24,449 nucleotides of DNA from Nitrospiraceae bacterium UBA2166 (GTDB lineage: Bacteria; Nitrospirota; Nitrospiria; Nitrospirales; UBA2166). This document shows, in pieces, positions 1 through 7,450 of the stretch. Under the pieces are notes generated by a model. That model worked only from the letters and a program-made list of their open reading frames with translations, was not told where the DNA came from and made no database searches. The translations under genes and the position numbers were made by a program. The stretch is taken from positions 1-24,449 of the forward strand of contig DCWI01000088.1 of the NCBI GenBank assembly GCA_002328825.1. Direction: 5' to 3'. Numbering within the stretch: the first letter of the stretch is position 1; each line of letters starts with the position of its first letter.

Positions 1-570
1 CACTGTTGGAGTATCTGGGTGGATGATGCCGCATTTCTCCCTCGCAATATCTTCGATGGTGTCGCCGAGATATTCTTGATGATCAAGTCCCACGTTGGTA
101 ATGATAGTGACGAGTGGCTTGAGAACATTGGTGGCATCAAATCGTCCTCCCATTCCTACCTCAACGACCCCAATGTTGACATTGGCTTCGGCAAAATACA
201 GGAATGCGATTGCGGTTGCGAATTCAAAGAACGTTGGTGTGATTGTGGGGGGACATGATGTTGCGACTCTACTGATCAGCGCCTCTATCCGGTTATGGGG
301 GATGGGGTGCCCATTAGTTTGAATGCGTTCGCTAAAGTCTACGAGATGCGGTGAAGTATACAGGCCAGTTTGGTGTCCCGTTGCACAAAGAATAGCTGAA
401 AGAATAGCTGCGGTTGATCCTTTGCCATTGGTACCTGCAATGTGAATAGTTTTGAAGTGTTGGTGTGGATTTCCTATGGATGATAGAAGGGTTTTTGTTG
501 TATCCAAGCCAAGTTTGATTCCAAAACGTTCAAGTTGATACAGAGTGTGGAGCGCTGATTGATAGGACAC
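1..570 (-). CDS. folC: Bifunctional folylpolyglutamate/dihydrofolate synthase, N-terminal part (runs off window)
   Basis: FolC is an ATP-dependent ligase that adds glutamate to dihydropteroate or folates in the cytoplasm. The reverse strand reads open from position 570 to the window edge, giving 190 residues of N-terminal domain. Visible family motifs are the P-loop GTNGKGST (residues 46-53), TSPHLVDFSERIQ, EVGMGGRFDATN, and NVGLDHQEYLGDT with the Mur-ligase-type histidine. I chose GTG at 570 because no ATG lies between it and the in-frame stops upstream, and because MSYQSALHTLYQLERFGIKLGL is where FolC proteins normally begin. No good ribosome binding site precedes it, so translation may depend on accD, which ends 136 bases upstream on the same strand. 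The C-terminal half is outside the window. The identity is secure; the exact start is less so. Confidence 0.9.
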   Translation of the reverse strand, partial: MSYQSALHTLYQLERFGIKLGLDTTKTLLSSIGNPHQHFKTIHIAGTNGKGSTAAILSAILCATGHQTGLYTSPHLVDFSERIQTNGHPIPHNRIEALISRVATSCPPTITPTFFEFATAIAFLYFAEANVNIGVVEVGMGGRFDATNVLKPLVTIITNVGLDHQEYLGDTIEDIAREKCGIIHPDTPTV

Positions 571-617
571 GTTAGTGTTTGAAATGGTTTTCTTGTTTGC
601 TTGTGGTGATTATTACG

Positions 618-636
618 CACATGAGTGCGACATGTG
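618..636. promoter_or_regulatory. Hairpin in the accD-folC gap
   Basis: CACATG and CATGTG form a perfect 6-bp inverted repeat with a 7-base loop, between the accD stop and the folC start. A smaller nested pairing (GCAC/GTGC) is also possible. No T-run follows on the minus strand, so it is more likely an mRNA processing or attenuating hairpin than an intrinsic terminator. It may also be chance. Confidence 0.25.
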
Positions 637-706
637 AATGTTCTGCTCCTTTTCAGGGGAAGTCTTGCTCAGAAGTGATTGTGCTGTATTACTGTTGCTC
701 TCAATT

Positions 707-1621
707 TTAGTCTCGAGGTTGGTCGTGGGTCGTTTTCAACACCCTGCTCAAGGCGCCTTCGTCTATCTGGGACGGTGTTTCATCAGGTTGAAAAAAATCG
801 AGGAGAGTGGTTAGTATCGCTTTTATATTTCGACGAGGAACGACCATATCAATCATGCCGCGTTCAAGAAGAAATTCAGCACGTTGGAAGCCTTTAGGAA
901 GACGCTGTTTGATGGTTTGCTCAATGACTCGAGGCCCGGCAAATCCGATAAGGGCTTTGGGCTCTGCGATAATAATATCGCCGAGCATGGCGAAACTGGC
1001 GGTTACGCCGCCAAATGTTGGATCAGTGAGTACTGAAATAAAGGGGACTCCTGCGTCATTAAGTCTACCAATTGCTGCTGCTGTTTTGGCCATTTGCATG
1101 AGAGAGAACATGCCTTCCTGCATCCTCGCGCCACCCGATGTCGAGATGATGATCAATGGCGTTCGTGTTGTGCGCGAAGCCTCAGCTGTGATCAGAATTT
1201 TTTCGCCGACAACGGTCCCCATACTTCCTCCCATAAAGGAGAAATCAAAAATGCTCAGATTAATTGGGTGCCCGTTTATAGAACCTTCTCCGATAACAAT
1301 GGCATCGGAGCGGCCAGTTTTTTGCTGAGAACGTTTTAGGCGGTCGGCATATGAATGGGTATCTTTAAACTCCAAAATATCTTTAGGTTGCAAATCTTTC
1401 TCCCACTCAGTAAAGCTTTTGTCATCAAGGAGAAGATGAATGCGTTCATCTACAGAGATTGGAAAATGGTAGTCACATTTTGGGCATACCTTTCCATGAC
1501 GCTCAAAGTCTTTTCGAAAGATCATTTCTCTACAGACAGGGCATTTGAGCCACAACCCTTCTGCAATTTTTGGTCCAGAATCAGCGGCGTCTGCGCTTTT
1601 TCTTTTTTTGAACCAGGCCAT
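707..1621 (-). CDS. accD: Acetyl-CoA carboxylase, carboxyltransferase subunit beta
   Basis: This is the beta subunit of the acetyl-CoA carboxyltransferase, which with AccA moves the carboxyl group from biotin to acetyl-CoA to make malonyl-CoA, the first step of fatty-acid synthesis. It has 304 residues, normal for the family. The N-terminus MAWFKKRKS is typical. A zinc ribbon follows with cysteines at 27, 30, 46 and 49. The crotonase-type core shows SGGARMQEGMFSLMQMAKT and PTFGGVTASFAMLGD, which form the CoA and oxyanion site region. The gene begins 12 bases after the stop of a small lipoprotein gene and is followed by folC, a common accD-folC order in bacteria. The ribosome binding site is weak, which suggests coupling to the upstream gene. 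Nothing looks broken. Confidence 0.97.
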   Translation of the reverse strand: MAWFKKRKSADAADSGPKIAEGLWLKCPVCREMIFRKDFERHGKVCPKCDYHFPISVDERIHLLLDDKSFTEWEKDLQPKDILEFKDTHSYADRLKRSQQKTGRSDAIVIGEGSINGHPINLSIFDFSFMGGSMGTVVGEKILITAEASRTTRTPLIIISTSGGARMQEGMFSLMQMAKTAAAIGRLNDAGVPFISVLTDPTFGGVTASFAMLGDIIIAEPKALIGFAGPRVIEQTIKQRLPKGFQRAEFLLERGMIDMVVPRRNIKAILTTLLDFFQPDETPSQIDEGALSRVLKTTHDQPRD

Positions 1622-1633
1622 GCGACGTGAGTG

Positions 1634-1825
1634 TTATTGGCTGTATCCTATTTGGTGCTTCTTGTCCTGCTCTTCAATGCTGAGCCGTTCAAACCCCTCA
1701 GTGGCATGTGCGCGGATTTCTTCTTGTCTAGGTGTTTGCGAAGTGCTGCAGTTTACAAGGGATGTGCTGATGAGGCCAAAGATAGCAATAAGGGTAATAG
1801 CATAGGTTGTTCGGATTGCATTCAT
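1634..1825 (-). CDS. Small putative lipoprotein upstream of accD
   Basis: This is a 63-residue protein I do not recognise. Residues 1-26 look like a lipoprotein signal peptide: a short basic start, a hydrophobic stretch (AITLIAIFGLIST) and a lipobox-like SLVNC with cysteine 26. The rest is a short polar tail rich in Glu and Gln that ends QIGYSQ. An AAGGAG ribosome binding site lies about 10 bases before the ATG, which is the best support that the gene is real. It ends only 12 bases before accD on the same strand, so it is probably the first gene of the accD-folC transcript. It could be a conserved small envelope lipoprotein or simply a leader reading frame. Confidence 0.6.
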   Translation of the reverse strand: MNAIRTTYAITLIAIFGLISTSLVNCSTSQTPRQEEIRAHATEGFERLSIEEQDKKHQIGYSQ

Positions 1826-2226
1826 TACTCAAAAACTCCTTCTGAGTCGTGAGGTTTGTTCTTAGTGGTTAGACTATGGTTTGCCTCTGTGAATCTGAGG
1901 CTGTTCTAGTTGTTCGTTCTGACGACTCGATGATCGGGGAATTTTGAATCGTAACTCTAATCGCTAGAGACTGTCAACGCGATTCTTGGCTGTGCTGAGC
2001 TATGTGGAATGAGATTGCTGCGAGTTCGTGGTGGTGACGAATATTTGGGGGAGTGTAGAGCGGAGCATGTGTACATGGGAATATCCGTGAGGATGTGAGG
2101 CACATATAATAGCGTTATGCGACAATAAAAGAGGGATCTGGGGAGTAGATAGAATCCTTTCACGCAGACTTGGCTCATATTGTATAAGTATGGGTGAATG
2201 GCTCGCATAAGGAGGGCGATAGTGTT
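1826..2226. other. 401-bp divergent intergenic region
   Basis: This gap lies between a minus-strand operon (small lipoprotein-accD-folC) and a plus-strand operon (three paralogs-tlpA), so it should hold two divergent promoters. I see a perfect TATAAT at 2105-2110 on the plus strand, but no convincing -35 box at 16-18 bases. There are two short inverted repeats: GAATCG/CGATTC (1946-1951 and 1980-1985) and CATGT/ACATG (2066-2077). Several reading frames cross this region, but their translations look like noise. No RNA gene is recognised. Confidence 0.35.
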
Positions 2227-2772
2227 GTGAGATCTGTTTTGCTATCAATTAGCGTTTTGTGCATGTTGTTTTTTGTATCCTGTGCGGAGCGACAGACTAA
2301 CAGGGGTAATCTGAATACAAATGTATTTGGGAATATCGTTGATGATATCCCCCACTGTACTGGAGATAGGCGCCCTTCATACATAGTGCTGGAAATGCCG
2401 CCGATCAGGAATGTTGGGGATGTGCCACCAGTATATATGGAGATGTTATATGATGCGATTCAAAAACAAATCGAGAAGCGATTGGTTTGGCGAGTTGTTT
2501 CAAGTCATAACACAATTAAGGATGTCGTTGTGTTCAACGTTTCGATACTCGCATGGGAGAATATTCCTGATGCCTTAGATCGTGAGTGGCGAATGAAGAT
2601 GCAATTGTCACTGGTCGATAAATTCCTAGGATGTGAAGTAAATGAGACCCTTGGAGAGGGAAATGTGGTCATGGGTTCGTCAGGGGACAAGGTGAAATCA
2701 GGTGTTTCTGATGTTGCAGATGGGGCAGGGTGGTTTGTCGAAAATGTTCTAATTCACAATCAGTTCAATTGA
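2227..2772 (+). CDS. Putative lipoprotein, paralog 1 of 3
   Basis: This is a 181-residue predicted lipoprotein of unknown function. A hydrophobic signal peptide leads to FFVSC with lipobox cysteine 19. I chose GTG 2227 because AAGGAGG (2209-2215) lies 11 bases upstream and the signal peptide starts there; an in-frame GTG at 2194 would put that site inside the gene. It shares a pattern with the next two genes: LEMPP (residues 55-59), an amphipathic helix ending in a basic segment (QIEKRLVWRVV), ILAWE (W110), then one cysteine (C136) after LVDKFLG. An additional cysteine (C44) lies before the LEMPP motif. It heads a run of three paralogs and a thioredoxin-like gene, all on the plus strand. A relation to small lipoprotein families such as DUF4410 is possible but untested. 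Confidence 0.75.
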   Translation: MRSVLLSISVLCMLFFVSCAERQTNRGNLNTNVFGNIVDDIPHCTGDRRPSYIVLEMPPIRNVGDVPPVYMEMLYDAIQKQIEKRLVWRVVSSHNTIKDVVVFNVSILAWENIPDALDREWRMKMQLSLVDKFLGCEVNETLGEGNVVMGSSGDKVKSGVSDVADGAGWFVENVLIHNQFN

Positions 2773-2853
2773 GCTTGCTTGTGTGGCGTAATCTATTTTG
2801 AGATTGTCGGTCGCTATTGCTATTGTGTATACGTGGATGTGGAGTGTGCTAGC

Positions 2854-3396
2854 ATGAAGACGATGAGTGGAACTCTCAAACGGCTTGTCGTTAGTGTGAA
2901 TTTTATTTTGCTCGTATCGTTGGTTTATGGGGTTGCAATGTATCCAGCAATTGCGGCTTCCGAGAAAAGTGCAAGGGTGCCTCAAGAAGCAAGTCCGAAA
3001 TATCCGCTCATTACTCTTGAAATTCCGCCGTTTATCAATGAAGTTGGGGCGCCAAGAGTTATCCTGTCATCACTTCAATCGACAGTTATTGAAGAGTTTA
3101 AAAAGAAAAATCTTTTTGCAGGAGTGCTCCCTTCAACTGATGTGCTTGATGGAGTTTTGGTCATTCAGGGGACAGCGTTGTCGTGGGACAAGTCTGAAGC
3201 TGCAGACGGGTCGAGTGATGGAATGCTCACGGTCAGCTTGACTATCTCGCAAAAGATTGTGTCGTGTTCGTTAAACCGGGCAACTGTGAATGGCGTAATT
3301 AGTGCTGAAATGCTCAGAAAAGGCTCTGTGCAGTCGGATCATGTGTTGGTTAAAGGCGTCTTGGGGTTTTTGGCATCAGTTACCAATGATGAATAG
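2854..3396 (+). CDS. Putative exported protein, paralog 2 of 3
   Basis: This is a 180-residue secreted protein of unknown function. The signal peptide ends in AIAA before Ser36 and there is no lipobox cysteine, so unlike its two neighbours it is predicted to be cleaved by signal peptidase I and released into the periplasm. The start at ATG 2854 follows GGAG by about 10 bases; reading upstream adds a Cys/Tyr-rich stretch unlike a signal peptide. The family pattern is clear: LEIPP at residues 55-59 (same position as paralog 1), EEFKKKNLFAGV, ALSWD (W111), and cysteine 138 in KIVSCSLN. It lies 81 bases after paralog 1 and 31 bases before paralog 3. Function is unknown; a periplasmic partner of the two lipoproteins is the simplest guess. 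Confidence 0.75.
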   Translation: MKTMSGTLKRLVVSVNFILLVSLVYGVAMYPAIAASEKSARVPQEASPKYPLITLEIPPFINEVGAPRVILSSLQSTVIEEFKKKNLFAGVLPSTDVLDGVLVIQGTALSWDKSEAADGSSDGMLTVSLTISQKIVSCSLNRATVNGVISAEMLRKGSVQSDHVLVKGVLGFLASVTNDE

Positions 3397-3427
3397 GGGG
3401 CTATGCAGTGGACGCATATTACTTGTG

Positions 3428-4000
3428 ATGAGGTATTTGTGTGGAATTATAGCCATTTGTATATTGTCAGCATGTGGCACTATGCCGAAGACAGCTCAGC
3501 CCCATAGTCTACCTCAGCCTTCTTTGACTGGAGATTCGCTCGAATTGGCGGCATTGCCGAATTCAGAAGTTAGGTCGTCACGCTATGCGATGTTATTTGA
3601 CACGCTTGAAGTTCCACCCTTGAAACTTGAAGCGAAAAACCCACTTCCAGAAGAATTTCTTGAGCAGCTTCGCCATAGCTTTATCCAGAAAATACGTGAT
3701 ACCAAATTGTTTGCGCGTGTTGTTGCAAAGGTCGAGACTCGAGATCTGGGTGGCGTTTTAACGCTCGATGTCTCAATCTTGTCTTGGGATGAGCAGCCTG
3801 CAGGAGGGGTCATTGAAATTCGACTTGGAATCGTGGATATGCGAGGACTGTGCGAATTTACTCATGCAACGACCAAGGGAGAGCTGAAACGCATTGGTGC
3901 TATTGCTAAAGCGTCTCCTGTTGGGCAGTATGAGATTAATCCATTGGTTGATGGTGTTGCAGTATTTGTGACCGATTTTATGCATCCACATCCTAAATAA
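3428..4000 (+). CDS. Putative lipoprotein, paralog 3 of 3
   Basis: This is a 190-residue predicted lipoprotein with a short signal peptide and the lipobox ILSAC (cysteine 16). ATG 3428 is the natural start; GTG directly before it is an alternative, and reading further upstream overlaps paralog 2 in another frame. A Pro/Ser-rich linker follows the lipid anchor. Then comes the shared core: LEVPP (60-64), SFIQKIRDTKLFARVV, a DVSILSWD stretch (W120), IVDMRGLC with cysteine 142, and a C-terminal hydrophobic segment (GVAVFVTDF). Of the three, its lipobox is the clearest. It is followed after 34 bases by a thioredoxin-like gene, so both are likely on one transcript. Function is unknown. Confidence 0.8.
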   Translation: MRYLCGIIAICILSACGTMPKTAQPHSLPQPSLTGDSLELAALPNSEVRSSRYAMLFDTLEVPPLKLEAKNPLPEEFLEQLRHSFIQKIRDTKLFARVVAKVETRDLGGVLTLDVSILSWDEQPAGGVIEIRLGIVDMRGLCEFTHATTKGELKRIGAIAKASPVGQYEINPLVDGVAVFVTDFMHPHPK

Positions 4001-4034
4001 ATTATAAACTGTGCAACTATTTAGGGGGCAGGAC

Positions 4035-4607
4035 ATGAATTGTGATACGGGGTTTTCGCGTGTTTGGGCAAATGGATGTAGGTGTTTTGCCCTCAGGGTT
4101 GGAGTTTTGACCGTGTTACTGATTCTAACCATATTTTTGAGCGAAATATTTGCGAAACAATCAGCTGTGCTTGACGGGGAGATGACTGCTCCAAGTCCAG
4201 ATTTCCAATTTACTACTTTGTCTGGAGAGCGTTTGACGAAACAGAGCTTGAATGGCAACCCTACTTTACTGATGTTTTGGGCTACATGGTGCGGAATTTG
4301 TCGAGATGAACTTCCATGGATCCATAAGCTTGATACCAAAGCAAAGTCTATGGGGCTACAAATCGTGGCCGTGGCGTTTGCTGATGATAAGGATTCCGTG
4401 GAGGAGTATGTTGAAAAACATCAATCTGTTTTTAGCTTTCACACCGCATTTGATGTCGATAACAAAGTGTCCTCGAAGTTTCGTGTTCGCGCCACTCCGA
4501 CCTTTTTTTTGTTGGACGGCAATGGTGATGTGCTGCTCATGCATATTGGTGGAGGGATTCTGGGAGATACGAATTTTCGTCGTCTCATGAATGCACTTTT
4601 GACCTAA
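4035..4607 (+). CDS. TlpA/ResA-like membrane-anchored thiol-disulfide oxidoreductase
   Basis: This is a 190-residue thioredoxin-fold protein tethered to the periplasmic face of the inner membrane. One hydrophobic segment (about residues 22-40) serves as an uncleaved anchor or signal. The AhpC/TSA-redoxin fold follows: PDFQFTTLSGE, then MFWATWCGICRDE with the active-site pair C86/C89 (CxxC), then the cis-proline strand ATPTFFLLD. Such proteins reduce or rearrange disulfides, for example in cytochrome c maturation. ATG 4035 is preferred because AGGGGGCAGGA sits just upstream; GTG 4011 is an alternative. It is last in an apparent operon with three paralogous envelope proteins, each carrying a conserved cysteine, which makes these its possible substrates. 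The fold is secure; the partner is inferred. Confidence 0.9.
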   Translation: MNCDTGFSRVWANGCRCFALRVGVLTVLLILTIFLSEIFAKQSAVLDGEMTAPSPDFQFTTLSGERLTKQSLNGNPTLLMFWATWCGICRDELPWIHKLDTKAKSMGLQIVAVAFADDKDSVEEYVEKHQSVFSFHTAFDVDNKVSSKFRVRATPTFFLLDGNGDVLLMHIGGGILGDTNFRRLMNALLT

Positions 4608-5181
4608 AGAAATATCGGAAATATCGCGGCAAGATGTGCTTGTAAAGCAAGCATACTTTGGGCTAAGTGTGATATTGAAGAATCCATCCTTCTGCTCTTG
4701 CCTGCTATTGTGTGTATGGATTTCGATTATGCAACGAGTGAAAATGGGGATTGATTTGGAGATCAACTCTTTTTGAATATTTTTCTCTTTTTGCTGTTTG
4801 AGTCGCATGAACAACTTCTCAGTATTTTCGAGGGTTGTACCACTCGTTAGCCTCAGAGCTTTCTTTTCCGATCTACCCCTGCTCCATCACTTTTCAGTTT
4901 TGGTATTCCGTTGTCATGATTTTCTGACGTCAGCAAATTGAAACAATTATGACATCAAAAGAGCAAAGGTTGTGTCGAAATTATTCTTACTCATCGGTTC
5001 AAGTGTTTATAAGTGTCGCGTGTCAATGCCTGACACTGTACAATTAAAATGGTGTGCCGAGTTTCTTGACAAAGGGATATATCAAAAATCGATATACTGC
5101 AAAACACCTGATTCTTAAGAGGTACTGCCTTTGCTGAACAGCATATTTGTCACTTGGGAATTAGTTTAAAAAAGGTTGCTC
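4608..5181. other. 574-bp intergenic region before the radical SAM gene
   Basis: I find no gene here. Directly after the tlpA-like stop, GAAATATCG is repeated in tandem (4609-4617, 4618-4626). A hairpin TGCTTG/CAAGCA (4637-4653) follows without a T-run, so it is only a weak terminator candidate. Further on are the palindrome TGACGTCA (4925-4932), a promoter/operator candidate listed separately (4984-5036), and a perfect TTGACA (5066-5071) whose nearest -10-like sequence, TATACT at 5093-5098, is too far at 21 bases. The length and number of dyads suggest a regulated promoter for the radical SAM gene. Confidence 0.4.
4984..5036 (+). promoter_or_regulatory. Candidate promoter with operator-like inverted repeat at its start site
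   Basis: TATAAG (5008-5013) is a 5-of-6 match to a -10 box, with a poor TTCTTA 18 bases upstream. The predicted start of transcription, about 5020, coincides with a perfect inverted repeat GTGTCA-ATGCC-TGACAC (5020-5036). A repressor bound there would block initiation. This arrangement is visible in the sequence; the regulator is unknown and the -35 match is weak. Confidence 0.3.
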
Positions 5182-6927
5182 ATGGAAGGTCCAAGAATAT
5201 TTAGACTTGTGGTGGTGAAACCATCGCATTATGACAACGATGGTTATGTCATTCAGTGGGTGCGTTCGGCGATTCCATCTAACACTCTGGCTGCACTCAA
5301 TAGTCTAGCTATGGATTGTGCCCAACGTCAGGTTCTAGGAAAGGATGTTGATATTGTTGTTGACTGTTACGATGAAACCAATACGGTTTTGCCGATTGAG
5401 AATATAGTTCATAACATTCAGAAGGCCTCCGCTGGGATGGTAGTGTTTGTGGGAGTCCAATCTAATCAGTTTCCTCGAGCTGTTGATTTGGCAATGCATT
5501 TTATCCAGACCGACATCTCTGTGGTCATTGGGGGATTTCATACTAGCGGCTGTCTGAGCATGTTACCTACGATTCCGAATGATATTCAGGAAGCGATGAA
5601 CAAAGGGATTAGTATTTTTGCTGGAGAGGCAGAAGGCCGTCTTAGTCTCATTCTTTATGATGCCTACCATGGGCGGCTGAAGCGGGTTTATAACTTTATG
5701 GACGATTTACCTGACTTGGATGGTGAGCCAACGCCATTTTTAGATCGTCTGATCATTGACAGAACGTTCGGGCGAATGTCTAGCTTCGATGCTGGGCGAG
5801 GTTGCCCATTCCAATGCAGCTTTTGTACCATCATCAATGTTCAGGGTCGCAAGTCTCGATGGCGTTCGCCTGATGATATCGAGGCATTAATCCGGTCCAA
5901 CCTGAGGCAGGGGGTGCGACGGTTTTTCATCACGGACGACGATTTTGCCAGGAACAAAAATTGGGAAGTTATTCTTGATCGATTGATCGTGCTTCGGGAG
6001 AATGAACGGCTCCCTATCTCCTTTACCATACAGGTCGATACTCTGTGCTATAAAATTCCTCGATTTATTGAGAAAGCTTCCCGTGCTGGTTGCCGAAATG
6101 TGTTTATCGGGTTGGAGAGCATTAACTCTGATGCCCTCGTTGGGGTAAAAAAAAGGCAGAACAAAATCTGGGAATATCAAAAGATGCTACAGGCATGGAA
6201 AGATCATGGCTGTACTACGATAGCAGGTTACATCTTGGGGTTTCCGCAAGACACTCCGGAATCCATTGCCAAAGATATTGAAATCATTAAAAGAGAACTG
6301 CCTGTCGATTTGTTGGAGTTTTTCTACCTGACGCCATTGCCAGGGTCTGAGGATCATCAAACCCTCACTGCGAAAGGCGTTTGGATGGACTCTGATATGA
6401 ACAAATATGACTTAGCTCATATCACCACTGCTCATCCCTGTATGTCCGAGGATGAGTGGAGACGGGTGTATAAAACCTCATGGCGCCAATACTACACGCT
6501 GGATCATATGGAAAGAGTTCTTCGGCGTGCGGCAGCGAAGCGGTTAAATATGAACAAACTGATGTATCACTTACTGTGGTTTTCTGGAAGCACCTCCATT
6601 GACAAAGTTCACCCTCTTGAATGGGGAGTCTTGAGGCGAAAGGTTCGAAAACAGCGGCGTTCCGGTATGCCGATCGAGTCCGCTGCTACTTTCTATCCTC
6701 GGCGAGTGTGGCAGGTTGTTTCCACGTGTATGCGCTGGGCCTTCCTTCTCTGGAAAGTATATCTTATTCGGCGTCGCGTGGAGAATGATTCAACTCGGCT
6801 AGAATATATTGATATCGCCCTGATGCCTGTTGCCCATCGGGAAGAGGGGAGTTCTGATCTCGTGTCGGTGTTTGCGGCCCCCATTACTTACCCGAACATC
6901 GATAAACAAAAACCCTCAATCATCTAG
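5182..6927 (+). CDS. B12-binding-domain radical SAM protein
   Basis: This 581-residue cytoplasmic enzyme belongs to the cobalamin-dependent radical SAM group. The N-terminal part (about 5-170) has the Rossmann-like B12-binding layout, including VVFVGVQSNQFPRAV and SVVIGGFHTSG. The radical SAM core follows with CPFQCSFC (C208, C212, C215), the CxxxCxxC that holds the 4Fe-4S cluster, and later strands such as FIGLESIN and AGYILGFPQDTPES. The C-terminal third is basic and ends with a possible hydrophobic segment. Members methylate or rearrange unreactive carbons in lipids, hopanoids, pigments or antibiotics; this sequence does not show the substrate. ATG 5182 follows AAAGG at a good distance; TTG 5176 is an alternative. 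It stands alone behind a long regulatory gap. Confidence 0.93.
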   Translation: MEGPRIFRLVVVKPSHYDNDGYVIQWVRSAIPSNTLAALNSLAMDCAQRQVLGKDVDIVVDCYDETNTVLPIENIVHNIQKASAGMVVFVGVQSNQFPRAVDLAMHFIQTDISVVIGGFHTSGCLSMLPTIPNDIQEAMNKGISIFAGEAEGRLSLILYDAYHGRLKRVYNFMDDLPDLDGEPTPFLDRLIIDRTFGRMSSFDAGRGCPFQCSFCTIINVQGRKSRWRSPDDIEALIRSNLRQGVRRFFITDDDFARNKNWEVILDRLIVLRENERLPISFTIQVDTLCYKIPRFIEKASRAGCRNVFIGLESINSDALVGVKKRQNKIWEYQKMLQAWKDHGCTTIAGYILGFPQDTPESIAKDIEIIKRELPVDLLEFFYLTPLPGSEDHQTLTAKGVWMDSDMNKYDLAHITTAHPCMSEDEWRRVYKTSWRQYYTLDHMERVLRRAAAKRLNMNKLMYHLLWFSGSTSIDKVHPLEWGVLRRKVRKQRRSGMPIESAATFYPRRVWQVVSTCMRWAFLLWKVYLIRRRVENDSTRLEYIDIALMPVAHREEGSSDLVSVFAAPITYPNIDKQKPSII

Positions 6928-6947
6928 TGGAATCTTTCTGACTCACG

Positions 6948-6977
6948 TTCAGGTAACGTTTTGAAAACGTAACTGAA
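6948..6977 (+). terminator. Putative terminator hairpin after the radical SAM gene
   Basis: TTCAG pairs with CTGAA around an inner ACGTTTT/AAAACGT stem, with a small internal mismatch, 20 bases after the stop codon. The following bases (AATTTCTTCTATTT) are T-rich but not a clean run. A weak intrinsic terminator is the best reading. Confidence 0.35.
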
Positions 6978-7043
6978 AATTTCTTCTATTTCCAGCAAAT
7001 ACAGCTTTGCCTCTCATTTAGAATGAACAGAGTGGGAGCGTAA

Positions 7044-7065
7044 TTCTAGAATCCTTTTTCTAGAA
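7044..7065. repeat. Twin TTCTAGAA palindromes
   Basis: The 8-bp palindrome TTCTAGAA occurs twice, at 7044-7051 and 7058-7065, with starts 14 bases apart. The pair lies 57 bases before the zinc-ribbon gene. Two identical palindromes so close together could be an operator pair or a hairpin, since they can also pair with each other. Confidence 0.4.
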
Positions 7066-7122
7066 AATGGCTCGTAATAGGTAGGCAGGTGATTTTCCTG
7101 CGTAAATATGGCGAGGTGTATG

Positions 7123-7326
7123 ATGCGTTGTGTTCGGTGTCATGGACTGATGGTGATTGATGAAAACCGAAGTGTTGAGAATGACATTAGGCAAGTGGAT
7201 GGGATGCGTTGTGTCAACTGTGGATATTTCTATACTCATGTGCCGAGAAGTGCAAATCAGATCATAAAGAAGCCACGGCATCTTTCCCATTCTGCTGATG
7301 TACGTCAGAGGCGACCCGTAAAATGA
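7123..7326 (+). CDS. Small zinc-ribbon protein
   Basis: This is a 67-residue protein with two CxxC knuckles (C3/C6 and C30/C33) in the frames MRCVRCHGLM and MRCVNCGY, followed by a basic tail. The spacing fits one structural zinc ion. Small proteins of this kind, with a C..C-GLM start and RCVNCG end, are seen in several environmental bacteria, but I know of no assigned function; DNA, RNA or protein binding are all possible. GCGAGG at 7111-7116 lies 6 bases before ATG 7123, so I start there. ATG at 7120 and 7108 are alternatives. The gene stands between the radical SAM gene and a membrane methyltransferase-like gene on the same strand, but gaps of about 195 and 124 bases argue against a tight operon. 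Confidence 0.62.
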   Translation: MRCVRCHGLMVIDENRSVENDIRQVDGMRCVNCGYFYTHVPRSANQIIKKPRHLSHSADVRQRRPVK

Positions 7327-7450
7327 CGAAATATTGATGATCTGCATATACACTGATTCGGGATCAAGTTTTGTCGTCACATCAAGCACGAATGTCTGGG
7401 GTTCTTGGACGCTGCTGTGGGGATTTGGTGTTGTGTGATCACCGCGCGTT

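Noticed and set aside
807..1328. 173-codon plus-strand frame inside accD
   Set aside because: Antisense shadow of a conserved housekeeping gene.
1957..2384. Overlapping minus-strand frames before and inside paralog 1
   Set aside because: They lie over a promoter region and a better gene, lack ribosome binding sites, and translate to low-quality sequence rich in Ser, Pro and His.
4356..4814. 152-codon minus-strand frame over the end of the tlpA-like gene
   Set aside because: It mirrors a well-supported thioredoxin gene and extends into non-coding DNA; no family features.
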